A DNA stretch of 64,000 nt from JAPLKB01 sp964532465 (GTDB taxonomy: Bacteria; Desulfobacterota; Syntrophorhabdia; Syntrophorhabdales; Syntrophorhabdaceae): the NCBI GenBank assembly GCA_964532465.1, contig CAZHHX010000001.1, forward strand, positions 1-64,000. The letters are read 5' to 3'. Position 1 is the stretch's first letter, and each line of letters starts with the position of its first letter. A model generated the notes under the pieces. That model was not told the origin of the DNA. It made no database searches and was given only the letters and a program-made list of their open reading frames with translations. Both the position numbers and the translations under genes were made by a program. Positions 50,249 to 58,965 of the stretch are shown here, piece after piece.

Positions 50249-51511
50249 TTAACGGTTCGGCCTTTGGATGAACCGCATGTTCCAGTCTGTATTCGTTGCC
50301 ATAGCCTGCGGGGTTTGTTCTATGTCAGCCCCTTTTTCCTGTTTTACCTTTTGAGATACAAGAGGCTTGGCGTAGTTGAATGCATCCTTAACCGATCCCT
50401 GACTGCGCCCAAGTCCGTCTACAAAATAGTAAGTAAAAACACTGTTGTGCAATGTATCTGATTCCCAGGATTTTTCACCGGCACTGCTTGCGCTTATCAG
50501 CACTTTCCCGTAGCCGTCCTGAGAATCAAGACTCTTCGCGGAACTTGCTTTTGGTCTGGGTTCGTCTTCGAGGACGATATCCTTTGACCCGAGCAGCCTC
50601 TTGCCGTAAGTTTTTGAAACGCCGTACCCTTCGTCTTCGTCTCCAACACCGAGGGATTTACCTCCGGCAGGCAGGAAACCGGGTACAGCTCTGTATGCGC
50701 CGTTGCTATAACAGGTGTCAAGGATCATCACAAGCCGTTTTGCTCTTAAATTTTCAACAAAATCTTTCAACATAATCTCTGTGACCGAAGTTTGCCAGAC
50801 CCTTTCGCGTGGTTGTACCTCTGTGTCATAGGTGACGATATTTACTCCGCCGTTTTTGTCCGGCGGCGTGCCGTGGCTGCTCATGTAGATAACAACAAGA
50901 TCATCCGGGCCGGCTACTTTTTTTATACCGTCAAGATACATGGCAATGTTTGCCCTTGTTGCATTCTGGTCAACAAGAAAATAGACGTTTTGTTTCGGAA
51001 AGGCTGCCTTGTTCGGATCAACAAGAAAATTATAGAAGCTCCCGGCATCTCTGACAGAATATTGCAAGGGGTTTATTTTGCCTACTTTAAACTTCCCGAC
51101 TCCTACAACCAGCCCATATTTATTTCTTACGGGTCCGGGCACACCATCGGATACCCGCGGCGTGAGTATGGCAGCTCTGCCGAATAATCCACCCAGTCTC
51201 TTCTCCCATTCCTTGACTTTTATATTTTCCGGTGTAACAGGAGATACCCATTTTACCCCGACAATGGTTTGAGCAAGAGAAAATGCCTTATCCACTTCTT
51301 TCTCGTCGGTGTATTCGCCTCTCAACACAACTCTGTTGTACTGATCGAATTCCACAAACCCCTTCGGCACAAAGTTACTTCTAAAAAGACTATTTATTTC
51401 AGACAAATGGGACTCAGTGACAGGCGACTCCGCTGCATACAGGAGGCCTGTCACTATTATAAGCGAACATGTAAAACATACTGCCAATGCATTTCTGAAA
51501 AACCTTTTCAT
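50249..51511 (-). CDS. Secreted caspase-like protease (metacaspase, C14)
   Basis: A 420-aa protein. A signal peptide (ends near LYAAES) places it in the periplasm. The C14 catalytic dyad is visible: H213 in YMSSHG and C267 in LDTCYSNGA. The p20-like domain begins at about 131 (NKYGLVVGVGKF). An insert at about 300-330 contains GSKDIVLED, a motif also found twice in the partner at 52291-53178. Second half ends SVKDAFNYAKPLVSQKV. Function in bacteria of this type is unclear; context is three exported partners. Confidence 0.88.
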   Translation of the reverse strand: MKRFFRNALAVCFTCSLIIVTGLLYAAESPVTESHLSEINSLFRSNFVPKGFVEFDQYNRVVLRGEYTDEKEVDKAFSLAQTIVGVKWVSPVTPENIKVKEWEKRLGGLFGRAAILTPRVSDGVPGPVRNKYGLVVGVGKFKVGKINPLQYSVRDAGSFYNFLVDPNKAAFPKQNVYFLVDQNATRANIAMYLDGIKKVAGPDDLVVIYMSSHGTPPDKNGGVNIVTYDTEVQPRERVWQTSVTEIMLKDFVENLRAKRLVMILDTCYSNGAYRAVPGFLPAGGKSLGVGDEDEGYGVSKTYGKRLLGSKDIVLEDEPRPKASSAKSLDSQDGYGKVLISASSAGEKSWESDTLHNSVFTYYFVDGLGRSQGSVKDAFNYAKPLVSQKVKQEKGADIEQTPQAMATNTDWNMRFIQRPNR

Positions 51512-51522
51512 GTACTGCTCCT

Positions 51523-52281
51523 TTACTGAAACATCATGCCCAGGCCGGCCAGTTCAATGTTTGTTATTGTGTTTGAGGCCTTTGCCTTTTTAACAAACAT
51601 TTCTTTTTCCATAACATCTTCTTTCCCTGAAGCAGAAACCTTAAAGGCGATTTTATAGCGACCTTCAGGTACATCCTTGGGGATATCGAACTTGCCGTCT
51701 GCTTTTCTCGATCCGGGCGCCGCGGTGATTTCCTGGTCAACGCTGCCAAGATCAACAAACTCGTTTTTTTTCGGGTCAAAGTATTTAACAGTCCTTGTCT
51801 CGGTGACTTTTATCTCTTTTGCGCCTTCAGGGGCCATTACATAATAAGACCCGTTCAAGCCGGCTGCGCTGCCCTGTGCCACGCTTTTCGGGTTTATGTT
51901 GAACCCTTCAATTTTAACAACATCTCCCTGGGAAGGGCTATATTTTGTTCTCTTGGCTGTTTCATCATAGCCTGCAACAGGCTGGCTTTTAAGCGTAGAA
52001 TAGAGGGAGAGGCATTTACCCCAGGCATAGGCAAATCCGATGGCGCCGCCTGCCGCAGCTCCAACGCCTGCGCCCTTCCAATCACCGCCTATAAGCCCAC
52101 CGGCAATAGCGCCAAGGGCAGCCCCGCCAATTGTATACATGGCAAAACATTTATTCCTTGCCGCAATCAATTCTTCTTCCGACGTAATCTGATCAGGCGA
52201 AGGCAGCATTGAAGCACACGATGAGAGCATGAATATGAAAGTTATTATAATTGTTAAAGTCTTGATGTGTTTAAATTTCAT
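51523..52281 (-). CDS. Lipoprotein with glycine-zipper region
   Basis: Start ATG at 52281 is six bases after AGGAG. Signal peptide with lipobox MLSSC (near residue 21). A glycine-zipper segment (GGAALGAIAGGLIGGDWKG and GAAAGGAIG) could insert in membrane. C-terminal half is all-beta and begins KRTKYSPSQGDVVKIEGF. Between the DUF4384 protein and metacaspase, four bases apart from the first; likely one operon. Confidence 0.8.
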   Translation of the reverse strand: MKFKHIKTLTIIITFIFMLSSCASMLPSPDQITSEEELIAARNKCFAMYTIGGAALGAIAGGLIGGDWKGAGVGAAAGGAIGFAYAWGKCLSLYSTLKSQPVAGYDETAKRTKYSPSQGDVVKIEGFNINPKSVAQGSAAGLNGSYYVMAPEGAKEIKVTETRTVKYFDPKKNEFVDLGSVDQEITAAPGSRKADGKFDIPKDVPEGRYKIAFKVSASGKEDVMEKEMFVKKAKASNTITNIELAGLGMMFQ

Positions 52282-52290
52282 ATGCATCTC

Positions 52291-53178
52291 CTATTTGTGC
52301 CTTAAGTTAATTTCAAGGGTAAGTATCTTCCCTTCACTAATATAGGATGCAGGAATGACGCCATAATTTTCGCCGCCCATGGATTCGAGGACAATATCCT
52401 TTTTGCCCTTAGGTTCCGGTTTCCATCCATTTTTAGGCGAGATAACGGCATAGGTAGTCTTCTGGTTATCATCCAGAACTATATCCTTTGATCCTGAAAG
52501 CGAAGCCATCATAACCGGAGGCGGAGGAGGAAGGGATCCGGCATCTGCGCTCATACCGGGCGAAGGCGGTGGAGGAGGTAAAGAGCTGTCAGCGCCAGGA
52601 GGCGGAGGAGGAGGGGGGAGATTGCTTGCGCTTGACGAAGGAGGCGGCATTGCCCCTGTGGCCTGTGCGACAGTTGTTGTCTGAGGTGATCCAAGAGGAT
52701 TTGGACTACCGGAAAGCATTATAAGCAATTTTTCCGAACCGGGGTCGCCTGCAAAGCGGAAATTGCCTGCTTTCGGGATTTCTTGCATACTCATTCCCTC
52801 AACATAATCGTTGAATAAAACATTCGTGTTGCCGGAGGTTCCTACATTAAGAATTGTAAGATAGCCAGGTTTGTTTGTTCTTACAAGAAGTTTAAGTCTT
52901 TCGCCTGATCTGAAGACGCGTGATTTCGGGACAATATCGAATCTCCCGTCTTCGCGCAGCAGAACCAGTTTATAAGAAATCCCAACATATTTTGCAGGCG
53001 CGGCTGTGGAAGTGGCTGCGGGAGCGGATGTCCGCGGGCCCGAAGACATCTTCACTGTTGTGCCTTCGCCGCTGTCAAAAAGAGCTTTGGCGCCTTTCGG
53101 TGTTCCCTGGGCAAAAACATTACCTCCAAGGAAACAGATTAGAGACAGTAAAACAAAAACCAGACAATACTTTTTCAT
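52291..53178 (-). CDS. DUF4384-type exported protein with polyproline linker
   Basis: A 295-aa protein. Signal peptide (ends VFAQG). DUF4384-like domain (about 65-160: FRSGERLKLLVRTNKPGYLTIL). A linker with runs of prolines (about 185-222) precedes two KDIVL(D/E) motifs (231-236 and 260-265). DUF4384 genes are often found beside caspase-like genes. First gene of the metacaspase operon, with AGGAGG before the start. Confidence 0.85.
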   Translation of the reverse strand: MKKYCLVFVLLSLICFLGGNVFAQGTPKGAKALFDSGEGTTVKMSSGPRTSAPAATSTAAPAKYVGISYKLVLLREDGRFDIVPKSRVFRSGERLKLLVRTNKPGYLTILNVGTSGNTNVLFNDYVEGMSMQEIPKAGNFRFAGDPGSEKLLIMLSGSPNPLGSPQTTTVAQATGAMPPPSSSASNLPPPPPPPGADSSLPPPPPSPGMSADAGSLPPPPPVMMASLSGSKDIVLDDNQKTTYAVISPKNGWKPEPKGKKDIVLESMGGENYGVIPASYISEGKILTLEINLRHK

Positions 53179-53384
53179 GTTAACCTCCTTTTATTGAAAG
53201 ACTTTCTCTTTCTCTCAAATTTAAAAAACTGTTTAGAGCAGCAAGCAGGGAAATACAATTTTTAGAAAACAGCCGCGCGATTGTGTAGTTCTGTATTAAC
53301 ATAGTAATTTAGTTAATTTAAGTATATTTGAGCAGACTCTGTTTGTCAATACAACTAAAATTTGTTAGAATCAGGTACTTAATT
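53179..53384. other. Divergent intergenic region
   Basis: Contains the start regions of the metacaspase operon (minus) and of the membrane protein gene (plus). No consensus promoter was clear to me. Confidence 0.3.
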
Positions 53385-54086
53385 ATGCATACAAACAGCA
53401 GTATCCGCAAACTCTCTGTGAAAGGCGGGATTCTCATAATATCGTTGTTCCTTGCGATATTTTATCCCCATGTCCTTGTAGTATCTTTTACTTATGGACT
53501 TCCTTTCTTTAAAGTATACCATGTGTTATGGCTTCTTGTGGTTTTGATTTTGATAAAACGGTTGGTCCCCGGACTGAACCCTAAAATTAACCTTGGTAAG
53601 ATATACGGCAGAAACTACGTTCATGCCGGTGGAGACAGCAGCGCAAAGCAGAAGAAACTGGCGGATTACATAAAAAAGATGAATTTTGGCGCAATCCGCT
53701 CTGCCATATACTGGACTCTGCTGGTTCTTGATATAGGGTTCTGGTATATTGCCGGACTGCTTGATCCCATGTGGCTCATTATTATCGTTATATTTTTCAT
53801 ATTCATGGACCAGTTCTGTATTACCGTGTGGTGCCCCTTTAAGACAATCATTCAGAATAAATGCTGCAATACCTGCAGAATAAATAACTGGGGATATCTT
53901 ATGGCATTTTCTCCCCTCATATTTATCCGTTCTTTCTGGACATATTCAATCCTGTTGTTGTCTGTTGTTATTATTGTCCAGTGGGAATATATCTGTTATA
54001 AGCACCCTGAAAGATTCTATGAGCTTTACAATGCGAAACTCATGTGTAAAAACTGCGTAAATAAGTGCGCAAAGATTGGAGGTTGA
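53385..54086 (+). CDS. Membrane protein with cysteine-rich loops
   Basis: ATG at 53385 is taken as start (a TTG at 53328 is possible). A 233-aa protein with about five membrane helices. Between helices it has WCPFKTIIQNKCCNTCRINNWG and at the end MCKNCVNKCAK, both rich in C-x2-C. This could hold a metal or Fe-S site at the membrane face. Family known only as hypothetical proteins. No operon partner. Confidence 0.75.
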   Translation: MHTNSSIRKLSVKGGILIISLFLAIFYPHVLVVSFTYGLPFFKVYHVLWLLVVLILIKRLVPGLNPKINLGKIYGRNYVHAGGDSSAKQKKLADYIKKMNFGAIRSAIYWTLLVLDIGFWYIAGLLDPMWLIIIVIFFIFMDQFCITVWCPFKTIIQNKCCNTCRINNWGYLMAFSPLIFIRSFWTYSILLLSVVIIVQWEYICYKHPERFYELYNAKLMCKNCVNKCAKIGG

Positions 54087-54198
54087 GTGTTTAAAATTGC
54101 CGCTCTGATCGGGCAAATAAGTTGTAGTTATATATGGAGCGCAACATTAATAAATAGTCTTTTGAAAATATAACCTGATGATGCCCCCCCGCATTTTC

Positions 54199-54420
54199 TC
54201 AGGATGATGCCTTTACGTCTTCCTGCTCCCTGTCAGCCCCTTGTTCTTCTGCAATTTGCTCTTCAGCAGTTTCCTGCCCTTCTATTATCTCCCCATCCTG
54301 TCCTTCGGAACCTTCTTCTCCCTTTAGCCCAAATCGACGCTGTCTCTTTTCTTCCTGTTTTTTAAGCCGGGCTGTCTCTTTTTTCCTTTTTTCGCTTTTA
54401 AACCCTCCGTATTTTCCCAT
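54199..54420 (-). CDS. Small highly charged protein (73 aa)
   Basis: Start has AAGGAGG upstream. N-terminal half is basic (KSEKRKKETARLKKQEEKRQRR), the C-terminal half acidic and Q/E-rich, so it is probably disordered. The first residues MGKYGGFKSEKRKKE may be a conserved short family. Function unknown. Confidence 0.65.
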   Translation of the reverse strand: MGKYGGFKSEKRKKETARLKKQEEKRQRRFGLKGEEGSEGQDGEIIEGQETAEEQIAEEQGADREQEDVKASS

Positions 54421-54647
54421 TTAAACCTCCTTGCTTTAGCATATAATAATACCAACGTTTCACAACAAGCTTATCTTAATTGTTTCGGACATAACAGATA
54501 GAACCCCTTTTCGGGGTTACTGCACAACTGACGTCCATGAGAATAAACATGTAAAAAAACAGAATAATATATCAATAGTACCATTAAAATCACAGAAAGG
54601 ATAGTCCAACCATGAAAAAACTTATATTTATTTGAGATGTCAGGTTG
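54421..54647. other. Intergenic region
   Basis: No gene, RNA or clear signal is seen. Confidence 0.3.
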
Positions 54648-55079
54648 TTAATGCTCGGCAGGGTCTTCAGTATTATAAGCCCTTGACTGCTTTTTTCTGG
54701 ACTGAATGTGCTTTAATTCAAGGACTTTCTCTTTCGCACGTTTAGATCGTCTGCGTTTCTGTCTTCGGATCTTTTCAATCTCCTGTTCCCTCATGCTTTT
54801 TTTGCCGAGAACTATCTTTTCTATCTTTTCAATAAGAATACGGCGCGCAAAAAATCTGTTCAGTGATTGATAACGTTCCTGCTGGCATTTCACCTCAATG
54901 CCGGTGGGCAGATGTTTCAGATATACACAGGTTGATACTTTATTAACTTTTTGGCCGCCGTGACCGCTTGAATGAACAAATTTTTCAATAATATCACCCT
55001 CTCTTATATTGAGTTCCTCCATTTTCTCTTCAAGCAACCTTTCTTTTTCAGAACTTACACCGTATTTTAAAAAAGACAT
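54648..55079 (-). CDS. Peptide-chain-release-factor-like protein (GGQ domain only)
   Basis: A 143-aa protein with SSGHGGQKVNKVSTCVYLKH: the GGQ loop of class I release factors, which hydrolyses peptidyl-tRNA. It lacks the codon-recognition domain. The C-terminal third is very basic (RRQKRRRSKRAKEKV), like the tail that ArfB-type rescue factors place in the mRNA channel. So a ribosome-rescue role is plausible. Confidence 0.88.
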   Translation of the reverse strand: MSFLKYGVSSEKERLLEEKMEELNIREGDIIEKFVHSSGHGGQKVNKVSTCVYLKHLPTGIEVKCQQERYQSLNRFFARRILIEKIEKIVLGKKSMREQEIEKIRRQKRRRSKRAKEKVLELKHIQSRKKQSRAYNTEDPAEH

Positions 55080-55118
55080 ATCCTATCCCTTGTTACAGTT
55101 TTCTGTTGCACCCTGCTT

Positions 55119-55853
55119 TTAATGTGACGCGATCCATTCCCGGATAGCTTTGTTAACTTGATCCGGTTTTTCAAGTGTTGCCATATGGCCTGCATCTTCT
55201 ATCTTCACAAGCTGTGACCCTTCTATCTGCTTATGAAGATATTCGGAATACTTCGGCGGCGTAAGAATATCATCATTACCGCAAATGATCAGTGAAGGCG
55301 TTTTTATTTTGTCTACCGAATCCATCAAATCGAATTCTTCACAGGCAGAGAAATCGCCATATATAACTTCCGCTTTGCACTTCATCATGTCTTTTACGCC
55401 GTTTTCTTTTAAGGCTGTCGGGGCCTTCTTCGAGAAGGCATAATCCATTATGCTCTTTACGGCAGCCTCTTTATCTATTTTTAACCTGTCAAGAATTTCA
55501 GGAAAAACCCGGAGTTTTGCCCCTGTTGTAATAAGAACTATGCCTTTTAACATATCCGGGAAAGAGAGCGCGAAAGACATGGTTATAGCTCCGCCCATTG
55601 AGTGTCCGACCATATAGCATTTATCTATGCCCAGTTCATGAATTGCTTCGTGTATGTATTCTATATAGCCGGGCAGCGTTTTGCATCCTTCACCTTGGGA
55701 ATCCTGGCCATGTCCGGGCAGATCTATTAAAATTACTTCCATTGAAGTTTTTAAGCTTTCTTTCTGAAAGTACCATGACCTGGCGTTGCCGCCTGCGCCG
55801 TGAATAAAGATTATTTTTTCACCTTTTCCGGACCTTTCCGCATGAATCTTCAT
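55119..55853 (-). CDS. Alpha/beta hydrolase
   Basis: A 244-aa enzyme. Oxyanion hole region IFIHGAGGNARSW, nucleophile elbow GHSMGG, acidic residue in ICGNDDILTP, and catalytic histidine in DAGHMATLEKP. All three of the Ser-Asp-His triad are present. Substrate unknown; possibly an esterase or thioesterase. Confidence 0.9.
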   Translation of the reverse strand: MKIHAERSGKGEKIIFIHGAGGNARSWYFQKESLKTSMEVILIDLPGHGQDSQGEGCKTLPGYIEYIHEAIHELGIDKCYMVGHSMGGAITMSFALSFPDMLKGIVLITTGAKLRVFPEILDRLKIDKEAAVKSIMDYAFSKKAPTALKENGVKDMMKCKAEVIYGDFSACEEFDLMDSVDKIKTPSLIICGNDDILTPPKYSEYLHKQIEGSQLVKIEDAGHMATLEKPDQVNKAIREWIASH

Positions 55854-55908
55854 AATAACCTCCAGAATTGTATTGCAATGAATCAGGGAGAAATTATATC
55901 ATGAGGTT

Positions 55909-56181
55909 ATGAGATTTCTCATGATTTTTTTACTAATTTTTTTACTTATTTCCTGCAGCAAAGGCACGGATGCTCCTTTAAAACAAAGCGCCGCGGATGT
56001 AAAAAGCAATGAAGTCCAATACAAAAAAGAAATGGATGAAATTAAGAAAACCTTGAAAAGTGAGGTAAAGATCAAACTTAAAAAAGATGGAAAAGGAAGT
56101 TATAGCTGGGAGATTGCAGGCAAAGACGTGAATGAAGTCCTGAAGACAAACGATATACTGAGAAAAAAGCTTAACGAGTAG
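55909..56181 (+). CDS. Small lipoprotein
   Basis: A 90-aa protein with signal peptide and lipobox LLISC (C at about 16). The rest is lysine-rich helix (YKKEMDEIKKTLKSEVKIKLKKDGKGSYSWEI). The start lies eleven bases after an AT-rich site with no strong ribosome-binding sequence. Function unknown. Confidence 0.65.
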   Translation: MRFLMIFLLIFLLISCSKGTDAPLKQSAADVKSNEVQYKKEMDEIKKTLKSEVKIKLKKDGKGSYSWEIAGKDVNEVLKTNDILRKKLNE

Positions 56182-56218
56182 ATGCGCAATAACTTAATAA
56201 ACCCTTTAAAAACCGGAT

Positions 56219-56350
56219 ATGATGAATTACTACTTATCTATGACGCAAACAAAATATCCTATTGCAGGCAAAAGGTTTCAGAAGCTGAAAAAACAATTTT
56301 TAGCGGCAGGCAGGGGTGTGCGCCTGTATAGATCAAAAAACACGAGGTAA
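56219..56350 (+). CDS. Possible small basic protein (43 aa)
   Basis: An open frame from ATG 56219 to TAA 56350 (MMNYYLSMTQTKYPIAGKRF, then LKKQFLAAGRGVRLYRSKN). Basic and helix-prone, but with weak ribosome-binding signal. It may be real or chance. Confidence 0.3.
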   Translation: MMNYYLSMTQTKYPIAGKRFQKLKKQFLAAGRGVRLYRSKNTR

Positions 56351-56356
56351 AGCAAG

Positions 56357-56629
56357 ATGAAATATGAATATACGATAAAAATATTCTCAATGGAAGATTT
56401 GAGCAAAGAAGGCATTGTTGTTCACCCGGAAAATAATATTGTATATGCTTGCCGTCCCGATGGAGAATGCGAGGTCCATAGCGTAGGCGTTGAACAACTT
56501 GAAAATCTTTCGGAGTTGTTCAATAAAGTTGGCGAAGAGGGATGGGAAATGGTCCAACTTTTTTTCCGTCCTCTGGGTATCGTAAGTTTTTGGAAGAAAC
56601 CTTTAAGAGAAGGGAACATACATAAATAA
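56357..56629 (+). CDS. DUF4177-like small protein
   Basis: A 90-aa protein: MKYEYTIKIFSMEDLSKEG and EEGWEMVQLFFRPLGIVSFWKKP match the DUF4177 pattern (Y-x(4)-...-N-x-x-G-x-E-G-W-E-L/M-V). Near Hsp20 on the same strand; role unknown. Confidence 0.75.
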   Translation: MKYEYTIKIFSMEDLSKEGIVVHPENNIVYACRPDGECEVHSVGVEQLENLSELFNKVGEEGWEMVQLFFRPLGIVSFWKKPLREGNIHK

Positions 56630-56649
56630 AATGTAAGGAGGTAACCATT

Positions 56650-57105
56650 ATGACTTTAGTGCCAGGAAGAGGTTTGTGGGAGTTAAGATTCCCGACATTG
56701 AAAGATGAAATGGATAAGCTCTTTGAAGACTTTTTCGGGAGAACAGGCTTCCCGTCTATCCAGGAGGGTGGTTGGCTGCCGGCTGTGGATGTGCATGAAA
56801 CCAAAAAAGATATTGTGATAACCCTGGATCTGCCGGCTATCAACCCGAAGGAAGTATCCATATCCATCGTTGACGGCAGACTTACAATCAAAGGGGAGAG
56901 AAAGAAAGAGGAAGAGACGAAAGAGGAAAACTGTTATAAGTCTGAAAGGTTATATGGTACATTTCAGAGAATTATACAACTGCCTACAGAAGTGGTAGGG
57001 GATAAGGCAAAGGCAACATACAAAGATGGTGTTCTGAAAATAACTATCCCTAAGTCGCAAAAGGCATTGCCGATGGAGATAAAAGTAGAAGTTGAACAAA
57101 AATAA
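56650..57105 (+). CDS. Hsp20 family small heat-shock protein
   Basis: A 151-aa protein with the alpha-crystallin domain (about 45-140): GWLPAVDVHETKKDIVITLDLPAINPKEV, SIVDGRLTIKGERK, and the GxLxI/V tail GVLKITIPKSQ. Holdase chaperone. AAGGAGG before the start. Confidence 0.93.
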   Translation: MTLVPGRGLWELRFPTLKDEMDKLFEDFFGRTGFPSIQEGGWLPAVDVHETKKDIVITLDLPAINPKEVSISIVDGRLTIKGERKKEEETKEENCYKSERLYGTFQRIIQLPTEVVGDKAKATYKDGVLKITIPKSQKALPMEIKVEVEQK

Positions 57106-57143
57106 CTCTTATCCCTTTAAAATAATTAAAAACATAAAATACT

Positions 57144-57167
57144 GAAACCCCGTTCTCCCGGGGTTTC
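57144..57167 (+). terminator. Terminator after hsp20
   Basis: GAAACCCCG-TTCTC-CGGGGTTTC is followed by AAAGTTTATT. Strong nine-bp stem 39 bp past the stop. Confidence 0.75.
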
Positions 57168-57262
57168 AAAGTTTATTGAAACAGGAAATGTTTACAAACC
57201 TGCCATTGATGATTATAATCAGGAAATCCTAACACAGGATTGAATAAAAACAGGAGGCTGAA

Positions 57263-57481
57263 ATGAGAGAAAAAGTTGAGAAAGCGATAGAAAAAATAAG
57301 ACCGTTTTTGCAAAGAGACGGGGGAGATATAGAGCTTGTTGATGTCGTTGACGGTGTAGTAAGGGTTAAGCTTAAGGGCGCCTGCGGTAGCTGCCCTATG
57401 AGCGCAATGACTTTAAAAATGGGAGTAGAAAAGCAACTGAAAGATGAAATACCCGAAGTTAAAGAAGTTGTTTCCATATAA
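57263..57481 (+). CDS. NifU C-terminal domain protein (Fe-S scaffold)
   Basis: A 72-aa stand-alone NifU-like domain. Cluster-binding C-x2-C in GACGSCPMSAMTLK. It carries a labile Fe-S cluster for delivery to apoproteins. The family usually has 70-80 residues. Confidence 0.93.
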   Translation: MREKVEKAIEKIRPFLQRDGGDIELVDVVDGVVRVKLKGACGSCPMSAMTLKMGVEKQLKDEIPEVKEVVSI

Positions 57482-57520
57482 TTATTGACAAAATATTTTA
57501 ATTAAAATATCTTTCTTTAA

Positions 57521-57550
57521 AAAAGAAGGGGGTTATGCCCCCCTTCTTTT
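57521..57550 (+). terminator. Terminator after the NifU-like gene
   Basis: AAAAGAAGGGGG-TTATG-CCCCCCTTCTTTT with T-run ends six bases before the ATG of the next gene. It excludes the in-frame ATG at 57535 as a real start. Confidence 0.85.
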
Positions 57551-57555
57551 ATACT

Positions 57556-58965
57556 ATGGAAAACAAACAAATAATAATCATTAATGATGATCAAAATCTG
57601 AATCTTGTTTTAAAGAAATATTTTAACGAGTGCGGGATAACTTCTTATACATACAGCGCGCTTCCTGACATAGAAAAAGTATTAAAAGAAGTAAATCCAT
57701 CGGCAGTTCTTCTCGATATTCTTTTGCCTGAAACCTCCGGGATTGACCTTTTAAAACAGATAAAAATAATAAAACCTAATTTACCTGTTATTATGATGAC
57801 AGGGCATCCTGATAACGAGAAAAGCCTTGAGTCCTTGAGAGGTGGCGCTTATACGATTTTAACAAAGCCTTTTGCCGGTTACGAGGAATTATTTTATGTT
57901 GTAAATAACGCAATAAGTCATTATAGCGAATTTCTGAAAACATCCGAGTTGACGCAGGAAGTAAAAAAACAACGTGAAAATGAAAAGTTGAATTTAATTG
58001 AACTCGATTTTTTAAAAAGCCTTCACCATATGATCGGGGAAACTGAAGACCCCACATTTGTAATGAAAAAATTTTATGATCTCTTAAGAACATTCATTTC
58101 TTTTGATATATTTGCATCATTGATGCAGAAAGATGATGAAATTGTTATACAGATATTTCCGAATATAAAGACGAATAAGAAGCTGTTAGATTTTATATCA
58201 AAGGCCTTTTCGGAAAAGATAGCCGGTTTATCGTCCGTTGAAGCACAGACAAAAGTAATTATGGATAGTAATGAACCAACTTCCGATTCTGACAAAAAAG
58301 ATTTTACATATATTATATCCGATCTTTTGACAAAGAACCGGACATATGGTTATGCGGGGCTTTTCAGGGTTTCTGCATTTACTTCAGATGAGCAGGCAAT
58401 ATTCAACAGGTTCTGTTCCCATATTTCCTTAACCCTTGAAAAGATAAATCTTTTTAGTGAAATTAAAAGCTTTTCCATGCATGACGGCCTTACCGGTGTT
58501 TACAACCATGCTTTTATTATTAAAGCGCTGGAAGAGGAAATTGAACGATCAACGAGATACGGCTCCCAACTGACAGTTGCTCTTTTTGATATAGATGATT
58601 TCAAAAAAGTTAATGACACCTGGGGACATCTTGCAGGAGATTACGCATTAAAGAGAACGGCGGAGATATTAAAGAACGGCTTGAGAATTATTGATATGGT
58701 TGGAAGATACGGCGGGGAGGAGTTTCTGATAATAATGCCTGAAACAATTTTAGAACAAGGGATTAAGGTGAGCGAACGATTAAGAAGAGATGTTGAAAAT
58801 GAAAATTTTATGTATGAAGATAAAAATATAAAGATTACGGTCAGCGGTGGTATCACCCCTTTTTCTCACGGGATAGACGCAAATAAAATCATAAAACTTG
58901 TCGACGAAAATATGTACAAAGCAAAAAATACAGGGAAAAACAGGATATATTATGACAAATATTGA
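57556..58965 (+). CDS. Response regulator with GGDEF domain (diguanylate cyclase)
   Basis: ATG at 57556 gives MENKQIIIINDDQNLN (469 aa). Receiver domain at 1-120 (acidic pair ND-D, phospho-acceptor in VLLDILLPE, K in LTKPF). A GAF-like central part (about 150-300). GGDEF (here GGEEF, a functional variant) with I-site R-I-I-D five residues upstream. So a phosphorylation-controlled c-di-GMP synthase. Overlaps the following peptidase gene by 14 bp. Confidence 0.9.
   Translation: MENKQIIIINDDQNLNLVLKKYFNECGITSYTYSALPDIEKVLKEVNPSAVLLDILLPETSGIDLLKQIKIIKPNLPVIMMTGHPDNEKSLESLRGGAYTILTKPFAGYEELFYVVNNAISHYSEFLKTSELTQEVKKQRENEKLNLIELDFLKSLHHMIGETEDPTFVMKKFYDLLRTFISFDIFASLMQKDDEIVIQIFPNIKTNKKLLDFISKAFSEKIAGLSSVEAQTKVIMDSNEPTSDSDKKDFTYIISDLLTKNRTYGYAGLFRVSAFTSDEQAIFNRFCSHISLTLEKINLFSEIKSFSMHDGLTGVYNHAFIIKALEEEIERSTRYGSQLTVALFDIDDFKKVNDTWGHLAGDYALKRTAEILKNGLRIIDMVGRYGGEEFLIIMPETILEQGIKVSERLRRDVENENFMYEDKNIKITVSGGITPFSHGIDANKIIKLVDENMYKAKNTGKNRIYYDKY

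Noticed and set aside
57535..57555. Earlier in-frame ATG for the GGDEF regulator
   Set aside because: This ATG is inside the terminator hairpin of the preceding gene.
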